Below, piece by piece: positions 45,794 to 54,419 of a stretch of 64,000 bases of DNA. Under the pieces are notes generated by a model. It made no database searches. It was not told where the DNA came from and saw only the letters and a program-made list of their open reading frames with translations. The stretch is from assembly GCA_042862465.1 (NCBI GenBank), contig JASTVH010000002.1:434001-498000 (forward strand), written 5' to 3'. The DNA is from JASTVH01 sp042862465. GTDB lineage: Bacteria > Pseudomonadota > Gammaproteobacteria > Pseudomonadales > Oleiphilaceae. Position 1 is the first letter of the stretch. Each line of letters begins with the position of its first letter. The translations under genes and the position numbers were made by a program.

Positions 45794-46825
45794 ATGAGGA
45801 AACTGTTGTACGCATTGACGGCCACGATGCTTCTGGCCAGCAGCTGGGTGTTTGCCGCCCCGGAGCTGCGTCCTGACCATCCGGAGAAATACACCGTGGT
45901 CAAGGGGGATACCCTGTGGGACATTTCCGCCCGCTTCCTGAAGAACCCCTGGTACTGGCCGGAAATCTGGCATGACAACCCGCAGATCGACAACCCGCAC
46001 CTGATCTATCCGGGGGATGTGTTGGCTCTGGTCTATATCGATGGCAAGCCGCGTGTGACCAAGGTGGCTGAAAACGCCGGGCCCAAGGGGGTTGTGAAAC
46101 TGTCGCCGAAGGTCCGCTCCACGCCGATCGAAACGCCGGTCCCAACCATTCCACTGGACGCCATTCAGGGTTTCCTGACCCAGACCCGCGTGGTTGACGA
46201 GGCCATCCTGGAAGACGCCCCCTACGTGCTGGAAGGCCGTGACGGCCGCATTGCCAGTGGCGCCGGGGACCGCGTCTATGCCCGCGGCGATGTGGGCAAC
46301 CAGAAGGTCATGAGCGTTTACCGTCGCGGTGAAACCTACGTCGATCCGGAAACCAACGAGTTCCTGGGCCTGGAAGCCCGAGCTATCGGTAAGGGCAACA
46401 TTGCCGCGGTGGACGGTGAGGTGATTACCGTCGACCTGACCCGGACCAGCGAAGAGGTAGGCCAGGGTGACCGTCTGCTGCACACCGAAAACCGCAGCAT
46501 CAGCACCACCTTCGAACCCAGCGCTCCGGATACCAAGATCGAGGGGCGCATGATCTCGGTACTCGATGGGGTCAGCAACATCGGTCAGTACGACGTGGTG
46601 GTGATCAACCGCGGTGAGCGTGAAGGCCTCGAGGAAGGCAATGTCCTGGCGGTCTACAAGGCCGGCCAGGTGGTTCGTGATCCCAAGACCCGTGAACTGG
46701 TGGAGTTGCCCTCCGAGCGTGCCGGTCTGCTGATGGTGTTCCGCACCTTTGAAAAAGTCAGCTATGGCCTGGTGCTGCAGTCCACGCGCCCCCTGTCGCT
46801 GATGGACAAGGTCCGCAATCCCTGA
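45794..46825 (+). CDS. Exported LysM-domain protein
   Basis: A 343-residue protein with a signal peptide (MRKLLYALTATMLLASSWVFA) followed at once by a LysM domain: KYTVVKGDTLWDISARFLKNPWYWPEIW... with DNPHLIYPGDVL. LysM binds peptidoglycan. The remainder (~90-343) has no recognised catalytic motif and is beta-rich. The same gene lies between def and dprA in many Pseudomonas-related genomes. Start at 45794 has AAGGA upstream; the 30-residue N-terminal extension is rejected because it would precede the signal peptide. Confidence 0.9.
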   Translation: MRKLLYALTATMLLASSWVFAAPELRPDHPEKYTVVKGDTLWDISARFLKNPWYWPEIWHDNPQIDNPHLIYPGDVLALVYIDGKPRVTKVAENAGPKGVVKLSPKVRSTPIETPVPTIPLDAIQGFLTQTRVVDEAILEDAPYVLEGRDGRIASGAGDRVYARGDVGNQKVMSVYRRGETYVDPETNEFLGLEARAIGKGNIAAVDGEVITVDLTRTSEEVGQGDRLLHTENRSISTTFEPSAPDTKIEGRMISVLDGVSNIGQYDVVVINRGEREGLEEGNVLAVYKAGQVVRDPKTRELVELPSERAGLLMVFRTFEKVSYGLVLQSTRPLSLMDKVRNP

Positions 46826-46846
46826 TCGCATCACTCCCGAGTTGAC

Positions 46847-46872
46847 GAAGGCGCCCGCGAGGCGCCTTTTTT
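46847..46872 (+). terminator. Rho-independent terminator after the LysM gene
   Basis: AAGGCGCC (46847-46854) and GGCGCCTT (46860-46867) form a perfect 8-bp stem with a 5-base loop, followed by TTTTTT within 22 bp of the stop codon. Confidence 0.9.
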
Positions 46873-47006
46873 ATTATTTGCCGTACGGCAGAGGGTTTCC
46901 CTATGCAGCCCAGCCCGCCACTATTGCTCACCCCTTGACCCTCCTCGCCAAGGCGGTAAGCTTCCTTTCAATTCTGTAACCCGATGATCACCAAGGATGG
47001 TGTCCC

Positions 47007-48158
47007 ATGGCGTTTAATGCCTCAGAGGAACGTTTGTGGCAGTGGCTGTTTCTGTCACTGCTGCCTGGCGTCGGCCCGGCGTTCTGGCAACGCTGGCTCA
47101 CTCAGTTTCCATCACCACTGCGGCTTCTGGATTCCGAGCACGCGACAGTGGCTCGCAATACCCTGCCCCAACGCGCCCGGGAAGCGTTTGACGCCTGGCA
47201 GCAACAGGATCGACGTCACCCGGTGATGGCCCGATTGCGTCAGGTGGCCACATGCATGGAACGCGAAGGTATTCAGCTGGTCACATGGGAAGACCCGGAA
47301 TATCCGCCCTTACTGCGGGAGATCCACAGTCCGCCAGTTGTGCTTTATGTGCGTGGCGATCCGGGGGCGCTGATGGCTTCGCAGGTGGCTCTGGTGGGCA
47401 GTCGCAAGGCAAGTGGTGATGGCCTCCGTACCGCCCGCAAGCTCGCGGGAGATCTGGCCGAGCGCGAATGGGTCGTGACCAGTGGCCTGGCCCTGGGGGT
47501 AGATGGCGCCGCCCATGAAGGCGCCCTGGCAGCCGGTGGGGCCACTGTGGCGGTATTAGGTGCCGGCGTGGACCGGATCTACCCGCGTCAGCATCAGGCG
47601 CTGGCCTGTCGTATCCTGCAATCGGGCTGCCTGGTGTCGGAAATGCCTCCGGGCACGGCACCCAAACCAGGTCATTTTCCCCGCCGAAACCGCATCATCA
47701 GCGGACTTTGCCAGGGCATCGTGGTCATTGAGGCCGGTTTGCGCAGCGGGTCACTGATCACCGCACGGTTGGCGCTGGAGCAGGGGCGGGAAGTGCTGGC
47801 TGTGCCGGGTTCGATTCATAACCCGCAGGTTCAGGGCTGTCATCGGTTGCTGCGTGAAGGGGCCCGCCTGGTGGAGACCGCTGATGACGTGCTGGAAGAA
47901 CTGTCCTGTGGCTTCGCGCTGACCGCTCCGGCTTTTTCGGCGGGGGCCCAGATGTCACTGTCCGAGGCCGCCGAGCCGTCCCTTGCCGGGGACGAAGCAG
48001 AAGTCTATAGGGCGCTCGGGTTTGCGCCCAGCAACAGCGATGAGCTGGCCTCGCGCACCGGCCTTCCGGCCGATCGCATGATGCAGGCCCTGTTGCTGCT
48101 GGAAATGGAGGGCCACGTGGAGCTGACAGAGGGCGGCTACCGTCGGGCCGGTGTTTGA
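47007..48158 (+). CDS. dprA: DNA-processing protein DprA (Smf)
   Basis: Loads RecA on incoming single-stranded DNA during natural transformation. The 383-residue protein has the Rossmann-fold core: VALVGSRKASGDGLRTARKLAGDLAERE, then VTSGLALGVDGAAHEGAL, VLGAGVDRIYP and FPRRNRIISGL with RSGSLITARLALEQGREVLAVPG. A winged-helix C-terminal domain (~320-383) follows. Present in most bacteria whether or not they are transformable. Confidence 0.95.
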   Translation: MAFNASEERLWQWLFLSLLPGVGPAFWQRWLTQFPSPLRLLDSEHATVARNTLPQRAREAFDAWQQQDRRHPVMARLRQVATCMEREGIQLVTWEDPEYPPLLREIHSPPVVLYVRGDPGALMASQVALVGSRKASGDGLRTARKLAGDLAEREWVVTSGLALGVDGAAHEGALAAGGATVAVLGAGVDRIYPRQHQALACRILQSGCLVSEMPPGTAPKPGHFPRRNRIISGLCQGIVVIEAGLRSGSLITARLALEQGREVLAVPGSIHNPQVQGCHRLLREGARLVETADDVLEELSCGFALTAPAFSAGAQMSLSEAAEPSLAGDEAEVYRALGFAPSNSDELASRTGLPADRMMQALLLLEMEGHVELTEGGYRRAGV

Positions 48159-48185
48159 TTCAGAGCCTTGGTGTAAAATGTCATC

Positions 48186-48758
48186 ATGTTGAAGGATTCT
48201 CCCTACCGTTGGTGTTTACATAACATTGTCCGCATCATCCGTAATGGCGGCGTCGTGGCCTACCCGACCGAAGGGGTTTGGGGGCTGGGCTGTGACCCCG
48301 GAAACCCGGAAGCCGTCGCTCGGCTACTGGCCCTGAAAAAGAGACCCCTGCGCAAGGGCCTGATTCTGGTTGCGGCCAATACCGGCCAGATCGCCCCCTT
48401 GCTGGACAACCTCACGCCGGAGCAACGCCAACAGCTCGATCAGCTGTGGCCCGGTTTCGTTACCTGTCTGCTGCCGGACCCCAAGGGCTGGACGCCTCAC
48501 TGGATTCGCGGTGATCACCACACCGTGGCGGTTCGGGTCAGTGCCCATCCACCGGTGGTCGCCCTGTGTGAAGCCTTCGGCGGCCCCCTGGTCTCCACGT
48601 CCTGCAACCCGAGTGACCGTCCGCCCGCGCGTTCGGCCTCGGAAGTCCGGCGCTACTTCGGCAATCGCATCGACAACATGTTCCCCGAAACCCTGGGCGG
48701 CGAACCCGGACCCAGCCCGATCCTCGATCTTGGCAACGATACCTGGGTGCGCCAGTAG
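48186..48758 (+). CDS. tsaC: Threonylcarbamoyl-AMP synthase (YrdC/Sua5 family)
   Basis: Makes threonylcarbamoyl-AMP for the t6A37 modification of ANN-decoding tRNAs. The 190-residue single YrdC domain shows GGVVAYPTEGVWGLGCDPGNPEAV (the nucleotide/threonine site) and LVSTSCNPSDRPPARSASEV. It lacks the C-terminal Sua5 domain, so it is the short TsaC type. It lies 27 bp after dprA, with no obvious Shine-Dalgarno. Confidence 0.95.
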   Translation: MLKDSPYRWCLHNIVRIIRNGGVVAYPTEGVWGLGCDPGNPEAVARLLALKKRPLRKGLILVAANTGQIAPLLDNLTPEQRQQLDQLWPGFVTCLLPDPKGWTPHWIRGDHHTVAVRVSAHPPVVALCEAFGGPLVSTSCNPSDRPPARSASEVRRYFGNRIDNMFPETLGGEPGPSPILDLGNDTWVRQ

Positions 48759-48932
48759 GGGAATCTCTGCTCAGGTCCTGACTGCCTTCTGCAGGGCCTG
48801 AGAAGTGCCTTGGCTGCGTTGCGGCTCGCCGGGAATGGCCGGAGCCCTTGCCAAGAGCGGTTCCTAACATTCCCCGGTCGGCACCTTCTTGCTACCATCG
48901 TGGGCCACAATCACAGGATTACGGAGTGAGCC

Positions 48933-49859
48933 ATGTCTGGGCCCGATGCCGAAGCGGTGCGCGTCTACCTACTGGATCTGCAGGACCGGATTTGTGACGG
49001 TCTGGCCGAACTGGACGGTCGCGCCGTCTTCGCACAGGACGAGTGGGACCGGGAAGAAGGCGGAGGCGGTCGAAGCCGCATCATCCAGGGCGCCAAGGTC
49101 TTCGAGAAGGGAGGCGTCAACTTTTCCCGCGTCAAGGGCAAGACCCTTCCCCCCTCGGCCACAGCGGCCCGACCGGAACTGGCCGGCGCCAGCTGGGAAG
49201 CCATGGGCGTTTCCCTGGTACTGCACCCGGAAAACCCCTATGTCCCCACGTCGCATGCCAACGTGCGGTTCTTCATCGCCGAAAAACCCGGCGAGGCGCC
49301 AGTGTGGTGGTTTGGCGGTGGCTACGATCTGACCCCCTATTACGGCTTCACCGAAGACTGCGTCCATTGGCACCGCACCGCCGAAGCCGCCTGCCGGCCA
49401 TTCGGCGATGAGGTCTACCCGCGTTTCAAGCAGTGGTGCGACGATTATTTCTTCATCAAGCACCGTAATGAGGCCCGGGGTATTGGTGGTCTGTTCTTCG
49501 ACGATCTCAATGAGTGGCCATTCGAGGATTCCTTCGCCTTCATGCAGGCAGTGGGCGACAGCTTCCTGCCGGCCTATGCACCGATTGTCGAGCGCCGCCG
49601 CAACCACCCCTACGGTGAGCGTGAGCGGGAATTCCAGCTTTACCGCCGCGGACGCTATGTGGAATTCAACCTGGTGTACGACCGCGGCACCCTGTTTGGC
49701 CTGCAATCCGGTGGCCGTACCGAATCCATCCTCATGTCCATGCCGCCGCTGGTGCGCTGGGAATACGGCTGGCAGCCGGAGCCGGGCAGCGATGAAGCCG
49801 CCCTCACCGATCATTTTCTGAAACCTCGCGACTGGTTAGCGGAGGACGTGCAATCATGA
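48933..49859 (+). CDS. hemF: Oxygen-dependent coproporphyrinogen III oxidase
   Basis: Aerobic step of haem synthesis: coproporphyrinogen III to protoporphyrinogen IX. The 308-residue protein has the conserved SHANVRFF, the active site GGGYDLTPYYGF.EDC.HWH and YVEFNLVYDRGTLFGL. GGAG precedes the ATG. It overlaps aroE by 4 bp. The 174 bp before it have several short inverted segments but no regulatory site I can name. Confidence 0.97.
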   Translation: MSGPDAEAVRVYLLDLQDRICDGLAELDGRAVFAQDEWDREEGGGGRSRIIQGAKVFEKGGVNFSRVKGKTLPPSATAARPELAGASWEAMGVSLVLHPENPYVPTSHANVRFFIAEKPGEAPVWWFGGGYDLTPYYGFTEDCVHWHRTAEAACRPFGDEVYPRFKQWCDDYFFIKHRNEARGIGGLFFDDLNEWPFEDSFAFMQAVGDSFLPAYAPIVERRRNHPYGEREREFQLYRRGRYVEFNLVYDRGTLFGLQSGGRTESILMSMPPLVRWEYGWQPEPGSDEAALTDHFLKPRDWLAEDVQS

Positions 49860-50677
49860 CGGCCCTGTATGCCGTGGTGGGTCATCCCATCAGCCACAGC
49901 AAATCACCCCACATCCACAGCCTGTTTGCCGCCCAGACCGGCGAGGACCTGGAATATACCGCCATCCAGGCGCCGCTGGACGACTTCGCCGGCACTGTGC
50001 GCGGCTTCTTCAAGCGCGGCGGCAGCGGCCTCAATGTGACCGTGCCCTTCAAGCAGGAAGCCTGGGCCCTGGCCGACCGTCTGTCGGACCGGGCGCAGCG
50101 GGCCGAGGCGGTCAACACCCTGTATCTGGATGAGCAGGAACAGCTGATGGGGGAGAACACCGACGGGCCGGGCCTGGTGCGCGATCTGACGGTCAACCAC
50201 GGTCTGGAACTGTCTGCTGCGCGGATCCTGATTCTGGGCGCTGGCGGGGCCGTGCGAGGCGTGCTGGCGCCATTGCTGGAGACCGCACCGGCCGAAGTGG
50301 TGATCGCCAACCGCACCGTCAGCCGCGCCGAAGCCCTGTGCACCCAGTTCGCCGACGCCGGCCGCCTGCAGGCGTCTTCCTTCGAGGGGCTGGAAGGGGC
50401 GTTCGACCTGATCATCAATGGCACCAGCGCCAGCCTCCAGGGCCAGCTGCCACCCCTGGCCGACAGCCTGGTCAAGGCCGATACCGTGGCCTACGACATG
50501 ATGTACGGCCGCGGCACCACGGTCTTCAACCAGTGGGCGCAGGATCACAACGCCGCCCGCACCATTGATGGCCTTGGCATGCTGGTGGAACAGGCCGCCG
50601 AATCCTTCCACATCTGGCGTGGCGTGCGCCCGGATACCACTGAAGTCATCCGCTGCCTGCGTGAAGAGGGGCTCTAG
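49856..50677 (+). CDS. aroE: Shikimate dehydrogenase
   Basis: NADPH-dependent reduction of 3-dehydroshikimate in aromatic amino acid synthesis. The 273-residue protein has GHPISHSKSP, the catalytic Lys in VTVPFKQEA, Asp in NTDGPGLVRD, and the NADP motif ILILGAGGAVRGVLAPLL with NRT downstream. ATGA overlap with hemF shows coupling. Confidence 0.97.
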   Translation: MTALYAVVGHPISHSKSPHIHSLFAAQTGEDLEYTAIQAPLDDFAGTVRGFFKRGGSGLNVTVPFKQEAWALADRLSDRAQRAEAVNTLYLDEQEQLMGENTDGPGLVRDLTVNHGLELSAARILILGAGGAVRGVLAPLLETAPAEVVIANRTVSRAEALCTQFADAGRLQASSFEGLEGAFDLIINGTSASLQGQLPPLADSLVKADTVAYDMMYGRGTTVFNQWAQDHNAARTIDGLGMLVEQAAESFHIWRGVRPDTTEVIRCLREEGL

Positions 50678-50702
50678 CCGCCTCTCCGATTTGCACACCT
50701 AC

Positions 50703-50732
50703 AGCCCCTCTCCCCCGCTGGGGCGAGGGGCT
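50703..50732. repeat. REP-like hairpin downstream of aroE
   Basis: AGCCCCTC and GAGGGGCT (50703-50710 with 50725-50732) flank a partly paired CCCCCGCTGGGG centre. It resembles the two units between parA and parB. It lies 26 bp after the aroE stop codon and might protect or end the message. The rest of 50733-50878 shows no gene. Confidence 0.7.
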
Positions 50733-50878
50733 CCATGGCTCAACCTCTTCTATTTCTCCGCCTGCGCGAGCATGATGGGCAAAGCGTCGAAAACAGGATC
50801 CCTCACCGCCAGCACCCCATCTGACGAACCGCCACTTTTTGACTATCCTTTCATCATCATTCCCAGCTGTGTCTTCGC

Positions 50879-51646
50879 ATGGATATTTTGACCCTTATCG
50901 GCCTGGTGGTGGGTATCACCGTGGTCGGCCTCGCCATCGCCGCAGGTTCCGACCTGGGCAGCTTCGTCAACGGGCCGGGCATCGCCATCGTCGTGTTTGG
51001 CACCTTTGCGGTCACTCTGATCAAGCACCGGCTTTCCAGCCTGGTCGGTGCCTTCAAACTGGCCTTTCACACCGCTTTCGTTGACCGCACTCCGCATCCC
51101 ATGACCCTGATCAGCCAGGTGCGCGAACTGGCGCAGACGGTACGCAAGGACGGCATTCTGGGGCTGGAGGATTTCGAGACCGACGAGCCGTTCCTGCGCA
51201 AGGCCATCAACCTGGCCGTGGACGGGCATCCACCGGAATTCATCGAAGACGCCCTGCTCCAGGACATGCAGCAGACGCTGGAGCGCTTTGAGGTGGCCGA
51301 AGGGGTTTTTCGGGGTATTGGCGACTCTGCGCCGGCCCTGGGAATGCTGGGTACATTGGTGGGGCTGGTGCAGATGCTCAATACCATGGACGACCCCTCC
51401 AACATCGGTCCGGCCATGGCCGTGGCCCTGCTGACCACCTTTTATGGCGCCTTCATCGCCCAGCTCATTGCCCTGCCCCTGGCGGACAAGCTGCAGCTCA
51501 AGGCCCGGGATGCCCAGCGCAACATGGCGCTGATCATCACCAGCATGAACAACATCATGAAGGGCCAGAATCCGCGGGTGATGACCGAGCTGCTGACCGC
51601 CTACCTGTCGCCGGAGCACCGCGAGCAGCTCGCCAGGGAATCCTGA
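50879..51646 (+). CDS. motA: MotA/PomA-type flagellar stator subunit
   Basis: The ion-channel subunit that drives flagellar rotation with MotB. The 255-residue protein begins MDILTLIGLVVGITVVGLAIA, as in PomA/MotC, and has four membrane helices. GIGDSAPALGMLGTLVGLVQML and AMAVALLTTFYGAFIAQLIALPLADKL are the conserved TM3-TM4 segments. The short form is more like the Na+-type PomA or second-stator MotC than E. coli MotA; coupling ion cannot be settled by eye. No flagellar genes lie nearby. Confidence 0.92.
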   Translation: MDILTLIGLVVGITVVGLAIAAGSDLGSFVNGPGIAIVVFGTFAVTLIKHRLSSLVGAFKLAFHTAFVDRTPHPMTLISQVRELAQTVRKDGILGLEDFETDEPFLRKAINLAVDGHPPEFIEDALLQDMQQTLERFEVAEGVFRGIGDSAPALGMLGTLVGLVQMLNTMDDPSNIGPAMAVALLTTFYGAFIAQLIALPLADKLQLKARDAQRNMALIITSMNNIMKGQNPRVMTELLTAYLSPEHREQLARES

Positions 51647-51649
51647 GTC

Positions 51650-52528
51650 ATGCGCACGATCCTGCAGCCGGGCCGGCGCAAGAAAGGGGGTGATCAACCC
51701 TCCTGGCTGATGACCTTTGCCGACCTGATGACCCTGCTGCTGACGTTCTTCATCCTGCTGCTGTCCTTCTCCAAGATCGATGCCGACCGCTACAAGCTGA
51801 TGGTGCAGTCCATGTATCAGGCGTTTGGGGGCAAAACCATGGAAGACCGGCTGGTAGGCGGTTCGCCGATCACCCTGGTGGAAAGCGAGAAGGTGCCCGC
51901 ACCACGGCCCAGTGAAGAGGCCGAACCCGAGGCCGTACCTGCAAAGCCGCAGCAGCCGCAACCTTCCGAACCGACCCTGGTGACCGAGCCTCAGGCGGCG
52001 CAGAGTGAGGTCAATCCGGATATCGAGAAGATGGCGGCCGAGCTGATTGACCGCTTCAGCCAGGAAGTGGCCAATGACGAGATGAGTGTCGCCTACGATG
52101 AGCGCAAGGTGGTGGTGCGCTTCTCCGAGGATGCCAGCTTCCCCTCTGGCTCCGCCAACCTCAAGGCCAACATGAAGCCGCTGCTGGACGAGATGGTGGA
52201 TATACTGGCGCGGTGTGACGGCGATATCGTGGTGGCCGGCCATACCGACGACCGGCCCATTGTCAGCTCCCGCTTCCGCTCCAATTGGGATCTGTCCGCC
52301 GCTCGGGCCGTCTCGGTGGTGCACCAGCTGGTGCTCAACCGCAAGATCGACGCCGAGCGGGTCAGTGCCGCCGGCCATGCGGAAACCCGTCCGCTGGTGC
52401 CCAACGATTCACCGGAAAACCGCGCCCGCAACCGCCGGGTGGAGATCCTCATGTACGAGCCGGAATGCCGGGGCCAGCCGTCACCGTCATCCGGTTCACC
52501 ACGGTCAGGGGCGGCCGCATCCCCCTGA
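51650..52528 (+). CDS. motB: MotB/PomB-type stator subunit with OmpA peptidoglycan-binding domain
   Basis: Anchors the stator to peptidoglycan. 292 residues with a single N-terminal helix SWLMTFADLMTLLLTFFILLLSF, which contains the essential ion-binding Asp25, a Pro/Glu-rich linker (~80-135) and a C-terminal OmpA-like domain (GHTDDRPI, LSAARAVSVVHQL, NRRVEILMYEP). It starts 3 bp after motA. Confidence 0.94.
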   Translation: MRTILQPGRRKKGGDQPSWLMTFADLMTLLLTFFILLLSFSKIDADRYKLMVQSMYQAFGGKTMEDRLVGGSPITLVESEKVPAPRPSEEAEPEAVPAKPQQPQPSEPTLVTEPQAAQSEVNPDIEKMAAELIDRFSQEVANDEMSVAYDERKVVVRFSEDASFPSGSANLKANMKPLLDEMVDILARCDGDIVVAGHTDDRPIVSSRFRSNWDLSAARAVSVVHQLVLNRKIDAERVSAAGHAETRPLVPNDSPENRARNRRVEILMYEPECRGQPSPSSGSPRSGAAASP

Positions 52529-52553
52529 CCCGACGCCCGGAACAAGGTATACT
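52525..52553 (+). promoter_or_regulatory. Promoter of the PA4642-family gene
   Basis: CTGACC (52525-52530) and TATACT (52548-52553) are exactly 17 bp apart. The predicted start of transcription lies about 30 nt before the GTG of the next gene; the -35 box overlaps the motB stop codon. Confidence 0.6.
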
Positions 52554-52590
52554 CTGCGCCCAGCCAAATCATCCAAGCGAGGGAGGTACC

Positions 52591-52905
52591 GTGAGCGGGC
52601 CCGATAAACCCAAGGTCATCGGCGAGGAATGGAGCGACGAGCGCGTTCGCAGTTTCCTGTTCATCACGCCTTACGACAAGGCTGAAAACGTCGACTATCA
52701 CGTGCTGATCAAGGCCTACCACGCCATGCGCGCCGAGGATTTCGAGCGTTTTCTGCGGTTTTTCACGGAAGAGAATCGCGACATCAACGCGCGGGATGAA
52801 AACGGCGAGACCATTCTGGACCGCGTCAGCGAACACCGCCGCTCCACGGCCTATGCCGACGCCCTGCGCAACTTCGGCGCCAAGAAAAGCGCGGAATTGT
52901 CCTAA
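52591..52905 (+). CDS. PA4642-family small protein
   Basis: A 104-residue soluble protein of a family known from Pseudomonas and relatives (named after PA4642) with no defined function. The conserved core VIGEEWSDERVRSFL, LIKAYHAMRAEDFERFLRFF and INARDENGETILDRV is visible; the last part resembles an ankyrin-type helix pair. The GTG start at 52591 is set by GGGAGG six bases before it; the long in-frame extension over motB is rejected. Confidence 0.82.
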   Translation: MSGPDKPKVIGEEWSDERVRSFLFITPYDKAENVDYHVLIKAYHAMRAEDFERFLRFFTEENRDINARDENGETILDRVSEHRRSTAYADALRNFGAKKSAELS

Positions 52906-52937
52906 AGCGACCGGCGTCAGACCACCGACGACAGACG

Positions 52938-52967
52938 CAAAAACGGCCGCCTCTTGGGGCGGCCGTT
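52938..52967 (-). terminator. Rho-independent terminator after hsp20
   Basis: AACGGCCGCC (52942-52951) and GGCGGCCGTT (52958-52967) form a perfect 10-bp stem; on the minus strand TTTTT follows. It begins 5 bp after the hsp20 stop codon and may also stop the converging PA4642-family transcript. Confidence 0.88.
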
Positions 52968-52972
52968 GATTC

Positions 52973-53434
52973 TCAGTCTACTTTGACGTCGATGGAACGG
53001 GGCTTGCTCTTCTCCGTTTTCTTCAATTTCAGGTTCAGGACCCCGTCCTTGTACTGCGCCTCGACGCCTTCCTCGTCCACGTTTTCCGGCAGCGTGAAAC
53101 TGCGGGCGAAGCTGCCGTAGAAGCGCTCGATGCGATGGCGTTTCTCTTCCTCCACATCGCGCTCATCCCTGCGTTCGCCCTGCAGGGTCAGCACCCCGTC
53201 CTGAACGTTGACCTTGATGTCGTCCTTTTTCACGCCCGGCAATTCGGCATGAATATAGAACGCCTCCTTGTCTTCGGAAATATCCACAGCCGGCGCCCAG
53301 TCGGCACGCTGCATCAGATCCCGGCCGGTTTCGTCGGTCCTGCTACCCAGCCGCGGAAACGTGCTGCCCCGGCTGTAGCGGTCGAGCATTTCTTCCAGTT
53401 CGGCAAACGGATTCCAGCGGGTTACGTTAGCCAT
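52973..53434 (-). CDS. Small heat-shock protein, Hsp20/alpha-crystallin family
   Basis: ATP-independent holdase chaperone. The 153-residue protein has the alpha-crystallin domain (~50-140): PAVDISEDKEAFYIHAELPGVKKDDIKV, GVLTLQGERR and the C-terminal GVLNLKLKK. The N-terminus MANVTRWNPFAELEEMLDRY is typical of class-A-like bacterial sHSPs. AAGGAGGTGA gives a near-perfect ribosome-binding site. Confidence 0.95.
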   Translation of the reverse strand: MANVTRWNPFAELEEMLDRYSRGSTFPRLGSRTDETGRDLMQRADWAPAVDISEDKEAFYIHAELPGVKKDDIKVNVQDGVLTLQGERRDERDVEEEKRHRIERFYGSFARSFTLPENVDEEGVEAQYKDGVLNLKLKKTEKSKPRSIDVKVD

Positions 53435-53540
53435 AAGAAGTCACCTCCTTTTCAAGCATGCAAAGTCGTGTGGACCTCACGGTTATCGAAGGAAAACTTC
53501 AATCGGCGCCAATTTTTCTCGATAGCCTGGTCTGTTGGAG

Positions 53541-53568
53541 AAAATAGGAGCGCTTGGTGGGATTTCAA
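53541..53568 (-). promoter_or_regulatory. Possible hsp20 promoter, sigma-32-like
   Basis: Minus-strand TTGAAA (53563-53568) and TATTTT (53541-53546) are 16 bp apart. The bases before the -10 read CTCCTATTT, resembling the CCCCATNT heat-shock -10, with a -35 of TTGAAA. A heat-shock sigma factor promoter is plausible but unproved. Confidence 0.4.
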
Positions 53569-53606
53569 TAGGGGGTGTGAAATTTTTTGGGGGCTTGGTT
53601 TCAAGC

Positions 53607-53730
53607 GTTTCACGTAGGACGTTGGACGTTTCACGTAAAATAATGCTTGACCATGGCAGTACGGGCCGGAAGTTGAGCGCCAACGTCCAACGTCCAACGT
53701 CCAACGTCCAACGTCCAACGTCATACGTCA
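53607..53730. repeat. Heptamer repeat element, copy A (six CCAACGT units)
   Basis: The element starts with a 30-bp segment (53607-53636, GTTTCACGTAGGACGTTGGA...) identical to copy B at 56538-56567. It ends with six perfect tandem CCAACGT heptamers (53680-53721) and degenerate CATACGT units. The left arm AGGACGTTGG (53616-53625) is complementary to the heptamers, so the whole can fold. The right edge supplies the TGA stop of the neighbouring gene. Similar CAACGTC heptamer tracts are seen in unrelated bacterial genomes. Confidence 0.85.
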
Positions 53731-54267
53731 TACATTATTTAAATACTCATCCTTCAGCTTCACGTAGTTCCCCGCCGTATAGCTGAAAAACGACTTCTCC
53801 TTCTCCGTCAATTCCCGCGCCTGCTTGGCCGGACTGCCGCGGTAGAGATAGCCGGATTCCAGGCGCTTGCCCGGGGGTACCAGGGCACCGGCGGCAATGA
53901 TGACCTCGTCTTCCACCACGGCACCGTCCATGATGATGGCCCCCATGCCCACCAGCACCCGGCTGCCCACTTCGCAGCCATGCAACAGGGCCTTGTGGCC
54001 GATGGTCACCTCGTCGCCGATAATCAGGGGCCAGCCGCCGGGGTTGAAGTCGCTGGCGTGGGTGATGTGCAGCACCGAGCCGTCCTGGATGCTGCAGCGC
54101 CGGCCAATGCGGATGCGGTGCATATCGCCGCGGATGACCGTCATGGGCCAGACCGAACAGTCGTCGCCCAGTTCGACGTCGCCGATGACCACAGCCGAAG
54201 GGTCCAGCCAGACCCGTTCACCGAGTTTGGGGCTGTGCCCCTTGTGAGATCGAATATCCGCCACCAC
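53728..54267 (-). CDS. Gamma-carbonic-anhydrase family protein (YrdA/PaaY-like)
   Basis: 179 residues folding as a left-handed beta helix of hexapeptide repeats (LGDDCSVWPMTVIRGD, IGRRCSIQDGSVLH). The metal-binding His set appears in VLHITHASD and TIGHKALLHGC. Members may be carbonic anhydrases or thioesterase-like; activity cannot be predicted. The stop codon lies in the heptamer repeat. Confidence 0.93.
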   Translation of the reverse strand: MVADIRSHKGHSPKLGERVWLDPSAVVIGDVELGDDCSVWPMTVIRGDMHRIRIGRRCSIQDGSVLHITHASDFNPGGWPLIIGDEVTIGHKALLHGCEVGSRVLVGMGAIIMDGAVVEDEVIIAAGALVPPGKRLESGYLYRGSPAKQARELTEKEKSFFSYTAGNYVKLKDEYLNNV

Positions 54268-54309
54268 GTATATCCTTCAAAGCTTGTATGTAAAAAACGC
54301 TCAGCCAAT

Positions 54310-54337
54310 ACTACACCGACTGCAACGTACGTGTAGT
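54310..54337. promoter_or_regulatory. Inverted repeat in the gamma-CA/prlC divergent region
   Basis: ACTACAC (54310-54316) and GTGTAGT (54331-54337) are inverted 7-mers 14 bp apart, centred in the 152-bp gap between two divergent genes. It may be an operator; no known regulator motif is matched. Confidence 0.3.
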
Positions 54338-54419
54338 GCATCACTCTATCCGGCACCCGTGATCCGTGCCAACCAGCGTGAGGCAATGCACCGGATACGA
54401 ACAAGGACAAGAGGCAGCC

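Noticed and set aside
50843..52378. 511-residue frame antisense to motA and motB
   Set aside because: Spans two intact sense genes and has no domain of its own.
53680..53730. Possible CRISPR array
   Set aside because: The repeats are 7-bp tandem units without spacers; no cas genes are present anywhere in the window.
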